A DNA stretch of 64,000 nucleotides, taken from Candidatus Thiovulum stygium. GTDB lineage: Bacteria > Campylobacterota > Campylobacteria > Campylobacterales > Thiovulaceae. Below the pieces are notes generated by a model. That model saw only the letters and a list, made by a program, of their open reading frames with translations. It was not told the origin of the DNA and did not search any database. Shown in pieces: positions 38,106 to 47,832 of this stretch. Every line of letters starts with the position of its first letter. The first letter of the stretch is position 1. Position numbers and translations under genes: made by a program. The stretch is taken from NCBI GenBank assembly GCA_021582295.1, contig CP091137.1, positions 1,196,001-1,260,000 on the forward strand, read 5' to 3'.

Positions 38106-39584
38106 GTGAAATGGTCGCGAACTATATTTCCCTCTATATTAACTATGTCTGTAATATTTTCTGGTTGTAATGTTGCTGATAAAATTAATGAAAATATTCT
38201 TAATATCGAAGAAGATCCTTTAGATAATACTCAAAATAAGAGTGATAATAATTTAACTGGCAATAATGGTACTACTGTTGTAGATAAAAACGATAGTACA
38301 ATTATTGATAAAAATAATAGTACTATCGGAAATAATTCTGGTACAAATGATACTAATCAGACCACTCAATGTCAAACTGGCTATCATATTAGTGGCGAAC
38401 AATGTGTTCAGGATATTAATAATTCAACTCCAGTTATTGAAGTCAATGAATTTAATTTAACTTTTCCTGAATACAACAATGCTAAGTCTATTGATATTGT
38501 TATGGCTAAAAATAGCACTAAAAATATAGTTATTAGATCAAATCCAAAACAAACTGTCACAACTACAAAATTACAGTATCAACAATATACAACTAATCGA
38601 GCAGTTATTCCAACTCTAATATTTGGTGGAGCTCCAATTGTTTCAGAAAATTTTGATTATAGATTTAAAATTGATTCAAATGTAACAATTGGAAAAGATG
38701 AGTTCAGATTATTTTTAGAAAATGATAAAGGTTTTACTGATAGTGTATATGTTAATGTTCAAGTAGTTGATCAAATTCAGCTTTCTGGAGTTAGAACAAA
38801 TTATTCTCTTGTTACAGGTGGCGACGAACAAAATATTACAATTACAGCTTATAACACTCTTGGAAATCCTCTTGAATTTGAAATAATAGATCAAAGTATG
38901 ATTAATGATACAGGTAAAATAAGTTTAGTTATAAATGGTAGTAAAATTTTTTCGTCAAATACTAAAAATGGGGTCAATTTTAAATTTTCAGCAAGAGGTT
39001 TAAAAGAAGAAACTCAATATGTTGAAATTAAAGTTAAAGATAAAACAACTGGAACAACAAAAAGTATCAATATTTATATAGAATCTATAAAAAGAAATAC
39101 TGAATTTTATGTAGATTTATACGAATGTAATGAAAATTTATCTAAAGTTTATGAAGTTACAACTGATACAAATACACCTCTTTCTCCAGATGGAGTATAT
39201 AGTTCTGATAATAGTATTTATTTAAAATCTACACATGAAATGAATTATGATATAGGTAATAAGTTTTCAACTGTTATGTTATTTCATCCAACAAACGGAC
39301 AACAATATAGTTATAACACTTATGGAAAGGAATATGTCGTAAATACAAATTCAGGTGATAGAGTTGCAGTTATATATTTTGCAAAACATCTTCAAGGTGT
39401 AAGATATTATATAAAATATTATGACGAAGATAAAAATAGTGTTATTTGCGAAAAACGAAACTTTCCTAATATTGACACAATAGAGGGAGAAACGATTCAA
39501 TCTTTAGAAGATCAATATACAACTCCAGATATTCAAATTAATAGCAGTTCAAATGGAACTGGTTCTATTCCTCAAATTTTCTAA
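38106..39584 (+). CDS. Large predicted lipoprotein with Asn/Thr-rich linker
   Basis: The 492-residue protein starts with GTG at 38106 behind GAGGAG. The lipoprotein signal ends in MSVIFSGC. The next 70 residues are a low-complexity Asp/Asn/Thr/Ser linker followed by a small Cys motif (CQTGYHISGEQCV). The remainder looks like tandem Ig-like or cadherin-like beta domains (DYRFKIDSNVTIGKDEF, YVEIKVKDKTTGTTKSINIYI). It may anchor the surface proteins encoded on either side to the outer membrane; that is inference from position. Confidence 0.65.
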   Translation: MKWSRTIFPSILTMSVIFSGCNVADKINENILNIEEDPLDNTQNKSDNNLTGNNGTTVVDKNDSTIIDKNNSTIGNNSGTNDTNQTTQCQTGYHISGEQCVQDINNSTPVIEVNEFNLTFPEYNNAKSIDIVMAKNSTKNIVIRSNPKQTVTTTKLQYQQYTTNRAVIPTLIFGGAPIVSENFDYRFKIDSNVTIGKDEFRLFLENDKGFTDSVYVNVQVVDQIQLSGVRTNYSLVTGGDEQNITITAYNTLGNPLEFEIIDQSMINDTGKISLVINGSKIFSSNTKNGVNFKFSARGLKEETQYVEIKVKDKTTGTTKSINIYIESIKRNTEFYVDLYECNENLSKVYEVTTDTNTPLSPDGVYSSDNSIYLKSTHEMNYDIGNKFSTVMLFHPTNGQQYSYNTYGKEYVVNTNSGDRVAVIYFAKHLQGVRYYIKYYDEDKNSVICEKRNFPNIDTIEGETIQSLEDQYTTPDIQINSSSNGTGSIPQIF

Positions 39585-39595
39585 AAGGATTTAGA

Positions 39596-42500
39596 TTGAG
39601 ACCAATTCTCTTATCTCTTGTTGCTTCAACACTTCTATTTGGCAAAGAGTTTATCGTTTCAAGTAGTGATGAGTTGTATTTAGCTTTGAGAAGTGCAGAA
39701 AATAATAGTGAAGATGATAAGATTGTTTTAAAAAAGGGAAGATATGTAGCTTCATCGCGAATGATCTTCTCTTATCAGTCTGATGAAAATTTTGATTTGA
39801 CAATTGAAGGTGAAACTAATGCAAAACGAAATGATATTGTCATTGATGGCAATGGTCTTTCAACTACATTAATAATTTCCAATACTGCTAATAAAATTAT
39901 TACTACTATTTCTAAAGTAACAATTCAAAATGGATATAGTAAAACGAATGGTGGCGGATTAATTATAGAAAATCAAGGTGAATTACATCTTGATAACACA
40001 GCCATAATTAATAATAAATCACAATATGATGGAGCTGGTTTATATAGTCTAGGAACTTCTATAATTAATAATTCTTTAATTAGCAAAAATGAATCTTTAC
40101 GAGGAGTTGGTGGAGGTATTTACAGTGCTGAAAATCTTATGATCAAACTTTCTAATGTTTCTTACAATAAAGCTCAAAAACATGGTGGTGGAATTTTCAG
40201 TATTAAAACGGCTCTTCTTAAGGATTCTAATTTATCAAATAATAGTAGCAGTTACGGTGGAATGATATATGGAGTTGGTAAAATTAAAATTACTGATTCT
40301 GAAATTTATAATAATAGTGCTAAATATGATGGTGGAGCTATAAAAAGCGATATAGCTAAAATTATAAACTCAAATATTTATAATAATAGTGCAGAAAATT
40401 ATGGTGGAGCTCTATATAGTAAAGATATAGACCTTTCATCTTCAAGTTTTTCAAAAAATAGTGCCAAATATGGTGGTGCTATTTTTGGAGAAAAAATCCA
40501 AACAAAATATTCTCAATTTGCAGAAAATTATGCGATTTATAGCGGTGGAGCTATAAAAACAACTGATGCTCTTATAAAAGACTCAAATTTTTCAAATAAT
40601 AAAAGTGAAAAAAATGGCGGTGCTATTGAAACTGTTATGAGTTCAATTGTAAGTAGTAATTTTATTAAAAATAAAAGTGAAAAAGGTGGAGCTGTTTATA
40701 CAAAATCATTATCTCTAACTAATGCAAATATGCGACAAAATTTTGCTTCTGCAAGTGGTGGTGCTGTTAAAGGATATGATTTAAAAATTAGATATTCAAC
40801 TTTTTGCGAAAATCGTTCTGCAAATGTTGGTGGTGCTATTGATGGAGTTAGTATAACTTTAACTAATTCAAATTTATCAAAAAACCAAAGTGTTCGTGGT
40901 GGTGCTGTTCATGGAATTCATACTTCAAAAATAGATATTGTTTCTTCGATATTTTTTCAAAATAGTGCATATTTAGGTGGTGCTATTTTTGGTAATGTTA
41001 AATTATTTAATTCTTTAATGTTGAATAATAAAGGTAAAGGAATGGCTTTTTATGGCAAAGGAGCTTTAATTAATAATATCGTTAAAAATGAAACAGCTTC
41101 AGACAAAGTGTCAGAAGAACTTTTTATGACTGGCAATCTAATTTTAGAAAATAACTATTTAAATTTAAGTAATATTTATAATTATCAATTTTATAAATTA
41201 GAAAAAGCTGGAAATTTACCTGTTTCAGATATTACAAATAAAGCAGATTTAATAAAAGTGTTTGGAAATGAATCTCCATTAGTTAATATAAATTTAAATA
41301 TAGATCCAAACATAAAAAATTGTTCTGATATTTTAAATACTGAAAAATTATATATCTCTATTATTGGAAATCCTTTAATTCATAAAAATAAAGATTTAGA
41401 TGAAAACCTTAATACTATTAACGATCGAAATAAAAATCAACAAATAAGAAACTCTTTATATGCTGATATTTCAGATTTAATGATAGAAGGTGATCAAAAA
41501 ATATATAAAGAGATCTATTTTATTGTAGTTACAACAGAAGGTAAAAATCCTGTTCAAAACTATTTTATGGATTTTGATGAGGGCAAAGGTTATGAAGAAC
41601 TTCAAAATAATTTAATTTCACATAGATTTCATGAATCAGGAATCAAAGATATTAAAGTTAAAATCGTTGATAAAGAGGGCAAAATAGCTGAAAAAACTTT
41701 TCCATTAGATATTTATGAACTGTCTCAAGATGAATTTAGAGAATTATTAAAAGATAAAGAGAGTAGAAGATATCTTGAAAGTATTAGTAGTGGAGTTATT
41801 AAAATTGCTGAAAATCAAAAAGATAGTAAATATAGTTATGCTTTAGGTATTATAGATTCTGAAAATCAAAAAGATAGTAAAGATAGTAAATATAGTAATG
41901 ATATCAAAAATATTAATGATAGATATGGCAAATTAATAGAAGAGCTACAAGCTGAAGAAACTAATACAAATGAGTTTAATATCTCAAAAATGATTCAATT
42001 TAATAATGGCATTAATGAAGTTAAAGATTATATTTTAGGTAATATAGAAGAGTCAAATAATATCTCTAAAGGCGATTCTAAAGATGCTGTCGATAATGCA
42101 AAAAAATATATTCTTGATAATCCAAAAGAGTTTAATTTAACGACATTTAAAAATTATGAAGAGATTATAGTTGAAATTCAAGAGCATATATTAACTCATC
42201 TCGATGAATATAATTTAACTTCTAAAAAGAATGTTGATAATGCCTATAAACAGGGTCGTGAAAAAGTTATCAGTAATCCAAAAGATTTTAATTTAATGAG
42301 TATGTCTGATTTACAAAATGAGATGCAAAAATTAACTCAAAAAATTCAAGAAGACCCCTCTAAATATGGTATTCGAGTTACAAGACAAATTTTAAATAGT
42401 CTGGATAAAGGTTGGTCATTACTTGGAACTCTCGCTGAAATAACTGACATTTCTGTATTTGATGGTTTTAAAATAGTTTGGATTTTTGCAGATGGAGTTT

Positions 42501-42607
42501 TTAAAGGTTACAGTTCTAATCCTGAAATTAGAAAAAAAATAGTTAATGCAAATTTTGAAGTTTTTACTAAAGTTCCAAGAAATGCAGGAATTTGGTTATA
42601 TAAATAA
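39596..42607 (+). CDS. Pmp-like right-handed beta-helix surface protein with C-terminal GW module
   Basis: The 1003-residue protein starts with TTG at 39596 and has a signal peptide ending in LFGKE. About residues 110-470 hold some 15 repeats centred on GGA(I/V/L), such as NSAKYGGAIF and NKSEKNGGAIE, as in chlamydial polymorphic outer-membrane proteins; this predicts a parallel beta-helix. A charged, helical middle contains a short tandem repeat (ENQKDSKYS). The end (KGWSLLG ... VWIFADGVFKGYS ... NAGIWLYK) is a GW module of the kind seen in the giant proteins. No autotransporter barrel is present, unlike in Pmps. mlaF follows after seven bases. Confidence 0.72.
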   Translation: MRPILLSLVASTLLFGKEFIVSSSDELYLALRSAENNSEDDKIVLKKGRYVASSRMIFSYQSDENFDLTIEGETNAKRNDIVIDGNGLSTTLIISNTANKIITTISKVTIQNGYSKTNGGGLIIENQGELHLDNTAIINNKSQYDGAGLYSLGTSIINNSLISKNESLRGVGGGIYSAENLMIKLSNVSYNKAQKHGGGIFSIKTALLKDSNLSNNSSSYGGMIYGVGKIKITDSEIYNNSAKYDGGAIKSDIAKIINSNIYNNSAENYGGALYSKDIDLSSSSFSKNSAKYGGAIFGEKIQTKYSQFAENYAIYSGGAIKTTDALIKDSNFSNNKSEKNGGAIETVMSSIVSSNFIKNKSEKGGAVYTKSLSLTNANMRQNFASASGGAVKGYDLKIRYSTFCENRSANVGGAIDGVSITLTNSNLSKNQSVRGGAVHGIHTSKIDIVSSIFFQNSAYLGGAIFGNVKLFNSLMLNNKGKGMAFYGKGALINNIVKNETASDKVSEELFMTGNLILENNYLNLSNIYNYQFYKLEKAGNLPVSDITNKADLIKVFGNESPLVNINLNIDPNIKNCSDILNTEKLYISIIGNPLIHKNKDLDENLNTINDRNKNQQIRNSLYADISDLMIEGDQKIYKEIYFIVVTTEGKNPVQNYFMDFDEGKGYEELQNNLISHRFHESGIKDIKVKIVDKEGKIAEKTFPLDIYELSQDEFRELLKDKESRRYLESISSGVIKIAENQKDSKYSYALGIIDSENQKDSKDSKYSNDIKNINDRYGKLIEELQAEETNTNEFNISKMIQFNNGINEVKDYILGNIEESNNISKGDSKDAVDNAKKYILDNPKEFNLTTFKNYEEIIVEIQEHILTHLDEYNLTSKKNVDNAYKQGREKVISNPKDFNLMSMSDLQNEMQKLTQKIQEDPSKYGIRVTRQILNSLDKGWSLLGTLAEITDISVFDGFKIVWIFADGVFKGYSSNPEIRKKIVNANFEVFTKVPRNAGIWLYK
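41810..41896 (+). repeat. Short coding tandem repeat
   Basis: The coding unit for ENQKDSKYS occurs at 41810-41836 and again at 41861-41896, the second copy with an internal 9-bp duplication of the DSK segment. Such repeats can vary in number by slippage. Confidence 0.7.
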
Positions 42608-42614
42608 ATATAAA

Positions 42615-43367
42615 ATGATAAGATTTGAAAATGTATATAAAAGTTTTGGCGAACGAGAAATATTAAAAGGCATTAATTTAATAATAGTTCCTAATAAGAC
42701 TACTGTAATTTTTGGTGTTTCAGGTGGCGGTAAAAGTACAATTATAAAACATATTGTTGGCTTATTAAAACCTGATAGTGGCAAAATTTTTATAAATAAT
42801 TTTGATATTACTCTCGCAACTGATCGTGAAATGAGAGAACTTCGTAAAAAAATAGGTTTTTTATTTCAAAGTGGAGCATTATTCGATAGTATGAATGTAT
42901 TTGATAATATTGCTTTTCCTATGCGAGAACATTTAGATGTTAGTAAAAAACAATTAGAATATTCTATTTATTCAAGTCTTGAACTTGTTGGATTAAAACC
43001 TGATGAAATTATTAATTTGTTTCCACACGAATTAAGTGGCGGTATGCGAAAACGAGTTGGTCTTGCTAGAACTATTGTTATGAAACCTGCTATTATTTTA
43101 TACGATGAACCTACAAGCGGACTTGATCCTGTTAGTAGCAATTTAATAACTGATATGATTCGCACACTTCAACATGAACTTCGTGTTACATCTGTTTTAA
43201 TTAGTCATGATATCGCTGAAAGTTTCAAATCTGGTGATTATTTTGCCATGCTTTTTGAAGGTAAAATTATAGATTATGGTAATGAATACTTTTTTAAATC
43301 TTCATTAAGTCCTGTTATTAGACAATTTTTAAGTGGTTCAAGTAGAGGTCCAATTAAATTTAGATAA
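42615..43367 (+). CDS. mlaF: ABC transporter ATPase MlaF (lipid asymmetry)
   Basis: The 250-residue ATPase has Walker A GVSGGGKSTIIK near residue 35, Q-loop FLFQSGALFDSMNVFDNIAFP, signature LSGGMRKRVGLART, Walker B AIILYDEPTSGLDP and the H-loop LISHD. SGALFDSMNV and PVSSNLI are typical of MlaF/Ttg2A rather than other ABC ATPases. The frame is open from 42546, but the ATG at 42615 begins the domain normally. It should energise the MCE-type transporter whose MlaD-like subunit is at 20546-21925; MlaE is not in the window. Confidence 0.9.
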   Translation: MIRFENVYKSFGEREILKGINLIIVPNKTTVIFGVSGGGKSTIIKHIVGLLKPDSGKIFINNFDITLATDREMRELRKKIGFLFQSGALFDSMNVFDNIAFPMREHLDVSKKQLEYSIYSSLELVGLKPDEIINLFPHELSGGMRKRVGLARTIVMKPAIILYDEPTSGLDPVSSNLITDMIRTLQHELRVTSVLISHDIAESFKSGDYFAMLFEGKIIDYGNEYFFKSSLSPVIRQFLSGSSRGPIKFR

Positions 43368-43402
43368 ATTTTAAATCTCATATGAAAAATAAAGGAAAAA
43401 AT

Positions 43403-44023
43403 ATGTATAAATTTTCAGATGGACATAGTTTTTTTAAAGAACATTTTTTTAAAAATAATGAAGAACATTTTTTGAGTCTTGTTACAAATGGTCAAGCTCC
43501 AAAAGCTCTATTTATTGGTTGTAGCGATTCTCGAGTTATTCCTGATCTGATTTTAGGAACAAAACCGGGTGATCTTTTTGTTGTTCGAAATGTTGGTAAT
43601 TTTGTTCCGCCTTATAATTATGATGATGTTTTTCAGGAAACTGCTTCAGCTATTGAATATGCGGTTTCTGTTTTGGCTGTTTCAGAAATTATCGTTTGCG
43701 GACATACCCATTGTGGAGCTTGTGCAACTTTGCATTATCCACCTGAAAAAGTTGAATATTTACCTCATCTTAAAAGATGGCTCAAAATTGCTGAAAAAGC
43801 AAAAGATTTAGCCTTAGAAACTGAAAAAACTGGCGAGGAACTTTTACGAGAAACTGAAGAAATTTCTGTCGTTTTACAACTTGAACATCTTTTAACTTAT
43901 CCAATAGTTTATAAAAAATTTAATACTGGAGAGTTACATATTCATGGTTGGATTTTTGATATCGAAAGTGGTGCTATAAGTTCATATAATCCAGATGAAC
44001 AAAAATTTGTCCCTTTAATTTAA
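43403..44023 (+). CDS. Beta-class carbonic anhydrase
   Basis: The 206-residue zinc enzyme interconverts CO2 and bicarbonate. Zinc ligands and the Asp-Arg dyad are visible: CSDSRVIPDLI near residue 41, and HTHCGAC near residue 100. The frame is open from an ATG at 43382, but the ATG at 43403 has AAAGGAAAAA just upstream and is the better start. Useful for carbon fixation or pH control. Confidence 0.93.
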   Translation: MYKFSDGHSFFKEHFFKNNEEHFLSLVTNGQAPKALFIGCSDSRVIPDLILGTKPGDLFVVRNVGNFVPPYNYDDVFQETASAIEYAVSVLAVSEIIVCGHTHCGACATLHYPPEKVEYLPHLKRWLKIAEKAKDLALETEKTGEELLRETEEISVVLQLEHLLTYPIVYKKFNTGELHIHGWIFDIESGAISSYNPDEQKFVPLI

Positions 44024-44064
44024 GAAAAAGATATTTTTATAATTTTCACAATTGCTAGAAAAAT

Positions 44065-44072
44065 CCGATATT
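44065..44072 (+). promoter_or_regulatory. Possible sigma-28 (FliA) -10 element upstream of flgM
   Basis: CCGATATT resembles the FliA -10 consensus (GCCGATAA; CGATWT in Campylobacter) and lies 47 bases before flgM. No clear -35 element is seen at the right distance, so support is weak. Confidence 0.35.
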
Positions 44073-44118
44073 AATTTCAATATAAATATACTGAGATAAT
44101 TAGAAGATTGGAGAGAAT

Positions 44119-44328
44119 ATGATTTCTAATATAGGCAAAAATCCATATTTGCAAATTAATGCAGGGCAAAAAATATCATCTGTTAATAAAACAGAAAATG
44201 TAAGTGAAATCTCTAATAATAGTAGAGTTGATGAAATAAAAAAAAGAATAGAAGATGGCTCATATAAATTAATTCCTACAAATGCTCTTGCAAAAATTTT
44301 TGCAGAAGCAGAATTTTTAATTAAATAA
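44119..44328 (+). CDS. flgM: Anti-sigma-28 factor FlgM
   Basis: The 69-residue protein has the FlgM C-terminal sigma-binding helices: SRVDEIKKRIEDGSYKL and NALAKIFAEAEFLI. FlgM holds FliA inactive until the hook is complete. The N-terminal half is short and unstructured, as in other Campylobacterota. TTGGAGAG precedes the ATG. The gene order flgM-flgN-flgK is conserved in the phylum and supports the call. Confidence 0.88.
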   Translation: MISNIGKNPYLQINAGQKISSVNKTENVSEISNNSRVDEIKKRIEDGSYKLIPTNALAKIFAEAEFLIK

Positions 44329-44343
44329 TAAAGTTTGCTCTCA

Positions 44344-44772
44344 ATGTTGAAAAAATATCTTGAAGGTGCTGTGGGAGACCTGAAACAATTATATAAACTT
44401 TCCGAAGATGACATTTTAGATATAAAACAGGCGAATCACGATGCAATTTTTGGACGAGTAGCAACAAAAGAGAGATTAATCGAGACTTTTGAAGCGAAAA
44501 AACGGGCTATTGACGAACAAATTTCTAGGAAAGCTTCACAAAATAATGGTGCTGGACTTGATTCTATTTTAAATATAAATGAAAAACAACTTCTCGAAGA
44601 GTTAAAAACTAAATTATTTGAACTAAAAAAAATTAATAGAAGATATGCTCGTCTTGTTGTTAGTGTTGGAACTTTTTATAGTTCGCTTTTAGAAAAAATG
44701 ATTCCTACTGAAATGGAAGGTTATGAAACTGTTATTCGTCAATCTGCTTCATTTTTAGAAATTAAAGGTTAA
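44344..44772 (+). CDS. flgN: Flagellar chaperone FlgN-like protein
   Basis: The 142-residue, mostly helical and charged protein has no strong motif, but its position between flgM and flgK, its length and heptad-like helices (EDDILDIKQANHDAIFGRVATKER) match the FlgN export chaperone of FlgK and FlgL. It could start at the TTG at 44335 or the ATG at 44344; the ATG is used here. No strong ribosome site is seen. Confidence 0.75.
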   Translation: MLKKYLEGAVGDLKQLYKLSEDDILDIKQANHDAIFGRVATKERLIETFEAKKRAIDEQISRKASQNNGAGLDSILNINEKQLLEELKTKLFELKKINRRYARLVVSVGTFYSSLLEKMIPTEMEGYETVIRQSASFLEIKG

Positions 44773-44778
44773 TTATAA

Positions 44779-46590
44779 ATGTCATCAATTTTTTCTGGAT
44801 TAAATACCGCAATATCAGGACTTGCAACTGCTCAAACTGCTGTTTCTACAACAAGTCATAATATTTCAAATGCTGAAAATAGTAATTTTACTCGTCAAAG
44901 AGTTAATTTTGAAACTAATCAAACTATTGCTATTGGCAATACTACAGTTGGAACTGGTGCAAATGTCCAATCTATTACTAGAATTCATAATGAATTTATA
45001 TATACTAGATATCAACAAAGTAGTGAAAGAGTTGCTTATTCAACAGCTCTTGAATCGAATTTAAAAGAAATAGCCTCATATTTTCCAGATTTGGAAGGTG
45101 TTGGTTTAAAAAATGATCTCGATAACTATTTTAGAAGTTGGGCAAATTTATCTACTGATCCTTCGTCTGTTGCTCAAAAAAGTGTTTTAGTTTCTTCAGC
45201 TCAAAATTTAGTAAATAATATAAGAGCAAGTTATGATAAAGTAACAAATATTCAAGCTAGTCTTAACAGTGAAATTGGAACTTCTATCGATGAGGTCAAT
45301 AAAATTATTAAAGATATAGCAAAATTAACTGGTGAAATATCTGCAACTGAAACTAATGGCAATAATGCTAATGATCTAAGAGATCATAGAGATTCTCTCG
45401 AAACAACTTTAACAAAATTAACTGGTGCTGAATTTGTTCATGGTAACGAATCTGATACAGGTGGTGTTGTTTCTCTTGCTGAAGCTCAAGGTCTTTATAG
45501 TGTAATTATTGGCGGTGTTGCTGTTGTTAGTGGAAATAATTATCACCCTTTAAAATTAGATAATAAAAATAGTGCTGACGGTTCTTATTCGATTAAATAT
45601 CAAAATAAAGATGGCTCATTTATAGATATGTCTCAAATTATAAATAAAGGCAAAATTGGAGCTTTATTAGAATTAAGAGGCAACAAATTTGATGAAAATG
45701 GAACTATCGCTAATGGTCTGATTCCAGATTTTAAAGATAATTTAAATTCGTTTGTTAATGGCGTTATAGTTCATACAAATAGTATATATTCTGAATCTGC
45801 TTCAAATTATATGCGAAGTAATCCTTTAAAAGAAGCTGTTAATAGTGATAATGCTATTGAAAAACTTGGAGTTTTAGCAGGAAATTTTAATATTATTGTT
45901 TATGATAAAAATGGTACTGAAACAAGTAAAAGAGTAGTGTCAATTAATGAAAATTCAACTTTTGGTGAAATTATGGATCAATTGCAAAAATCATATGATG
46001 ATAATGGCGATGGATCTCTTTTAAATGATTTTGCTTCACAATTTAAAGTTTATACTAGTAATGATAGATTAATAATCGAGGCAAAAAATCCTGATTTAGG
46101 TTATAAATTTGGTATCGAAGACAATGAAACTCAATTTGCTGGACAAATAGGTTTAAATAGATTTTTTGATGGAAAAGATGCCTCTAATATTAGTATTAAT
46201 AAAGAATTAGTTCAAAAACCTCATCGAATTTCTGCACATAAAGAACCTCTTGATGGAAATAATGGTATCGCTGATTCAATGTTTAAATTACAAACTGAAA
46301 ATTTAAATTTTTATTCAGACACAAGAGGTAATTATAAAGATACTGTTTTTGGAGTCTATAACGATTTTGTTACAGATATTGCTGGAAAAAGTGAGGCAAT
46401 TTCTTCAAGAAAAGAGACAATCGAAGTTCAATATAAATCTATTGAAGAACAACTAAATAATATTTCTAAGGTCTCTATTGATTCTGAACTTGCTTCACTT
46501 ATGAAATATCAAACTGCCTATTCTGCTTCTGGTAAAGTTGTTTCAACAATCGATAAAATGATAGATACTCTTTTAGGGTTAAAACAATAA
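44779..46590 (+). CDS. flgK: Flagellar hook-associated protein FlgK (HAP1)
   Basis: The 603-residue protein links hook and filament. The conserved N-terminus reads SIFSGLNTAISGLATAQTAVSTTSHNISNAENSNFTRQR in pattern (flagellar rod/hook signature), followed by TRYQQSSERVAYSTALESNLKEI. The C-terminal helix has LNNISKVSIDSELASLMKYQTAYSASGKVV. It follows flgN by six bases and has its partner flgL at 29197-31062. One GATGAGGT at 45289 and one inverted at 46218. Confidence 0.95.
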   Translation: MSSIFSGLNTAISGLATAQTAVSTTSHNISNAENSNFTRQRVNFETNQTIAIGNTTVGTGANVQSITRIHNEFIYTRYQQSSERVAYSTALESNLKEIASYFPDLEGVGLKNDLDNYFRSWANLSTDPSSVAQKSVLVSSAQNLVNNIRASYDKVTNIQASLNSEIGTSIDEVNKIIKDIAKLTGEISATETNGNNANDLRDHRDSLETTLTKLTGAEFVHGNESDTGGVVSLAEAQGLYSVIIGGVAVVSGNNYHPLKLDNKNSADGSYSIKYQNKDGSFIDMSQIINKGKIGALLELRGNKFDENGTIANGLIPDFKDNLNSFVNGVIVHTNSIYSESASNYMRSNPLKEAVNSDNAIEKLGVLAGNFNIIVYDKNGTETSKRVVSINENSTFGEIMDQLQKSYDDNGDGSLLNDFASQFKVYTSNDRLIIEAKNPDLGYKFGIEDNETQFAGQIGLNRFFDGKDASNISINKELVQKPHRISAHKEPLDGNNGIADSMFKLQTENLNFYSDTRGNYKDTVFGVYNDFVTDIAGKSEAISSRKETIEVQYKSIEEQLNNISKVSIDSELASLMKYQTAYSASGKVVSTIDKMIDTLLGLKQ

Positions 46591-46610
46591 ATTAAGTTAA
46601 GTTATATATA

Positions 46611-47321
46611 TTGAATATATTTTATCAATCGATTGAACGAGGAGCTTATCGTTATAATAGTGACACTTTTGCTTTGTATGGCTTTATAAAAAAATCTGAT
46701 AGAGAAATTTCTGGTTCAATTGCTGATATTGGCAGTGGAAGTGGAATTCTTGGAATTCTAATTGCAAAAGATAATCCTAAAATTGAATTAGACTCTTTTG
46801 AAGTTCAATTACAATTATGTAAATTAACTAAAAAAAATGCTCAAATTAATAATATAAAAATTAGTTGTTATTCAGGTGATTTTTTAGAAACGGATAAAAC
46901 AAATAAATATGATTATATTATTTCAAATCCACCTTTTTATTCATCTGCAACAACTCAAAGTAATTGGGAAATTCTTCAAAAAAGTCGCTATAACGATAAT
47001 TTACCAATAGATCTATTTTTTAAAAAAGTCTTTAAAAGTTTAAAAGATAGAGGTAGATTTATCTTTTGTTATCGAGCTGATTTGGCTCAAATAGTTTTTT
47101 CACAACTTGAAAATAATAATTTACGAGCCGAACGAGTTAGATTTTTATATCCTTCTGAAAATAAACCTGCATCTCTAATAATGATTGAAGCTCGAAAGAA
47201 TTCAAAATCATCAACTATTATTGAACTTCCACTTTATAGCAAAAGTGATGAAATGATGGAAGTTTATCGTCTAGTTCCTTCTCATTCTATTCTTGCAGAT
47301 ATAAGTGATTTAGATGAATAA
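46611..47321 (+). CDS. TrmN6/YfiC-like SAM-dependent methyltransferase
   Basis: The 236-residue methyltransferase has motif I IADIGSGSGILGILIA near residue 38 and the N6-adenine/N5-glutamine catalytic motif NPPFY near residue 105. Size and motif spacing match tRNA1(Val) A37 N6-methyltransferase (YfiC), although other small NPPF methyltransferases are possible. The start is TTG at 46611. Its stop overlaps the start of the prepilin-like gene. Confidence 0.8.
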   Translation: MNIFYQSIERGAYRYNSDTFALYGFIKKSDREISGSIADIGSGSGILGILIAKDNPKIELDSFEVQLQLCKLTKKNAQINNIKISCYSGDFLETDKTNKYDYIISNPPFYSSATTQSNWEILQKSRYNDNLPIDLFFKKVFKSLKDRGRFIFCYRADLAQIVFSQLENNNLRAERVRFLYPSENKPASLIMIEARKNSKSSTIIELPLYSKSDEMMEVYRLVPSHSILADISDLDE

Positions 47322-47727
47322 TTCGAGAAAAGCTTTCTCGTTAATAGTTTCAATAGTTTTATTAGTTCTTTTTTCTTCTATAACTGGACTTATATTATCT
47401 TTATCTTCAGAATCTTCAACAACAACAACAAAACTCTATTTATATAATCAAGCAAAATTATATAGCATCAGTGGAATCGAAATAGCTCTTTTAATGATTG
47501 CAAATCGTGAAAAAAATAGTTTAACTCCACTTCAAGAATTAAATTTGACAATAGATAATTTTAAGATAAATATATTAATAAATTATATAGGTTCTTATAT
47601 GACGACAGAAATTTATGAAAATAATTTTAGTGATACAAATGGAACTGTTATGGTAGATGCTTTTGTCTCAACAACTAATTTTAATGAAAATATAACTTTT
47701 CATAGAAGAACTGTTCAAAAACCTTAA
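47314..47727 (+). CDS. Prepilin-like membrane protein
   Basis: The 137-residue protein has NSRKAFSLIVSIVLLVLFSSITGLIL at its N-terminus, in pattern: a short basic leader, then a long hydrophobic helix resembling a PilX/GspK-type minor pilin. The consensus Gly-Phe cleavage site is replaced by Ala-Phe and there is no Glu at position 5, so processing is uncertain. It overlaps the preceding gene by 8 bp. It may work with PilT (1224-2276); no other pilin genes are close by. Confidence 0.6.
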   Translation: MNNSRKAFSLIVSIVLLVLFSSITGLILSLSSESSTTTTKLYLYNQAKLYSISGIEIALLMIANREKNSLTPLQELNLTIDNFKINILINYIGSYMTTEIYENNFSDTNGTVMVDAFVSTTNFNENITFHRRTVQKP

Positions 47728-47832
47728 ATTCTAAATTTTGAATTAGATTAAATCAAATATTTAATTATCCCATTTGAAATTTGAAATGTTATGATTCTAT
47801 TTTTAAAAAATCGTTTTAAATAGAGAGGTTAT

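Noticed and set aside
39596-42607. Beta-helix protein as an autotransporter
   Set aside because: No C-terminal barrel strands or terminal aromatic residue; the protein ends in a GW-type module with a final Lys.
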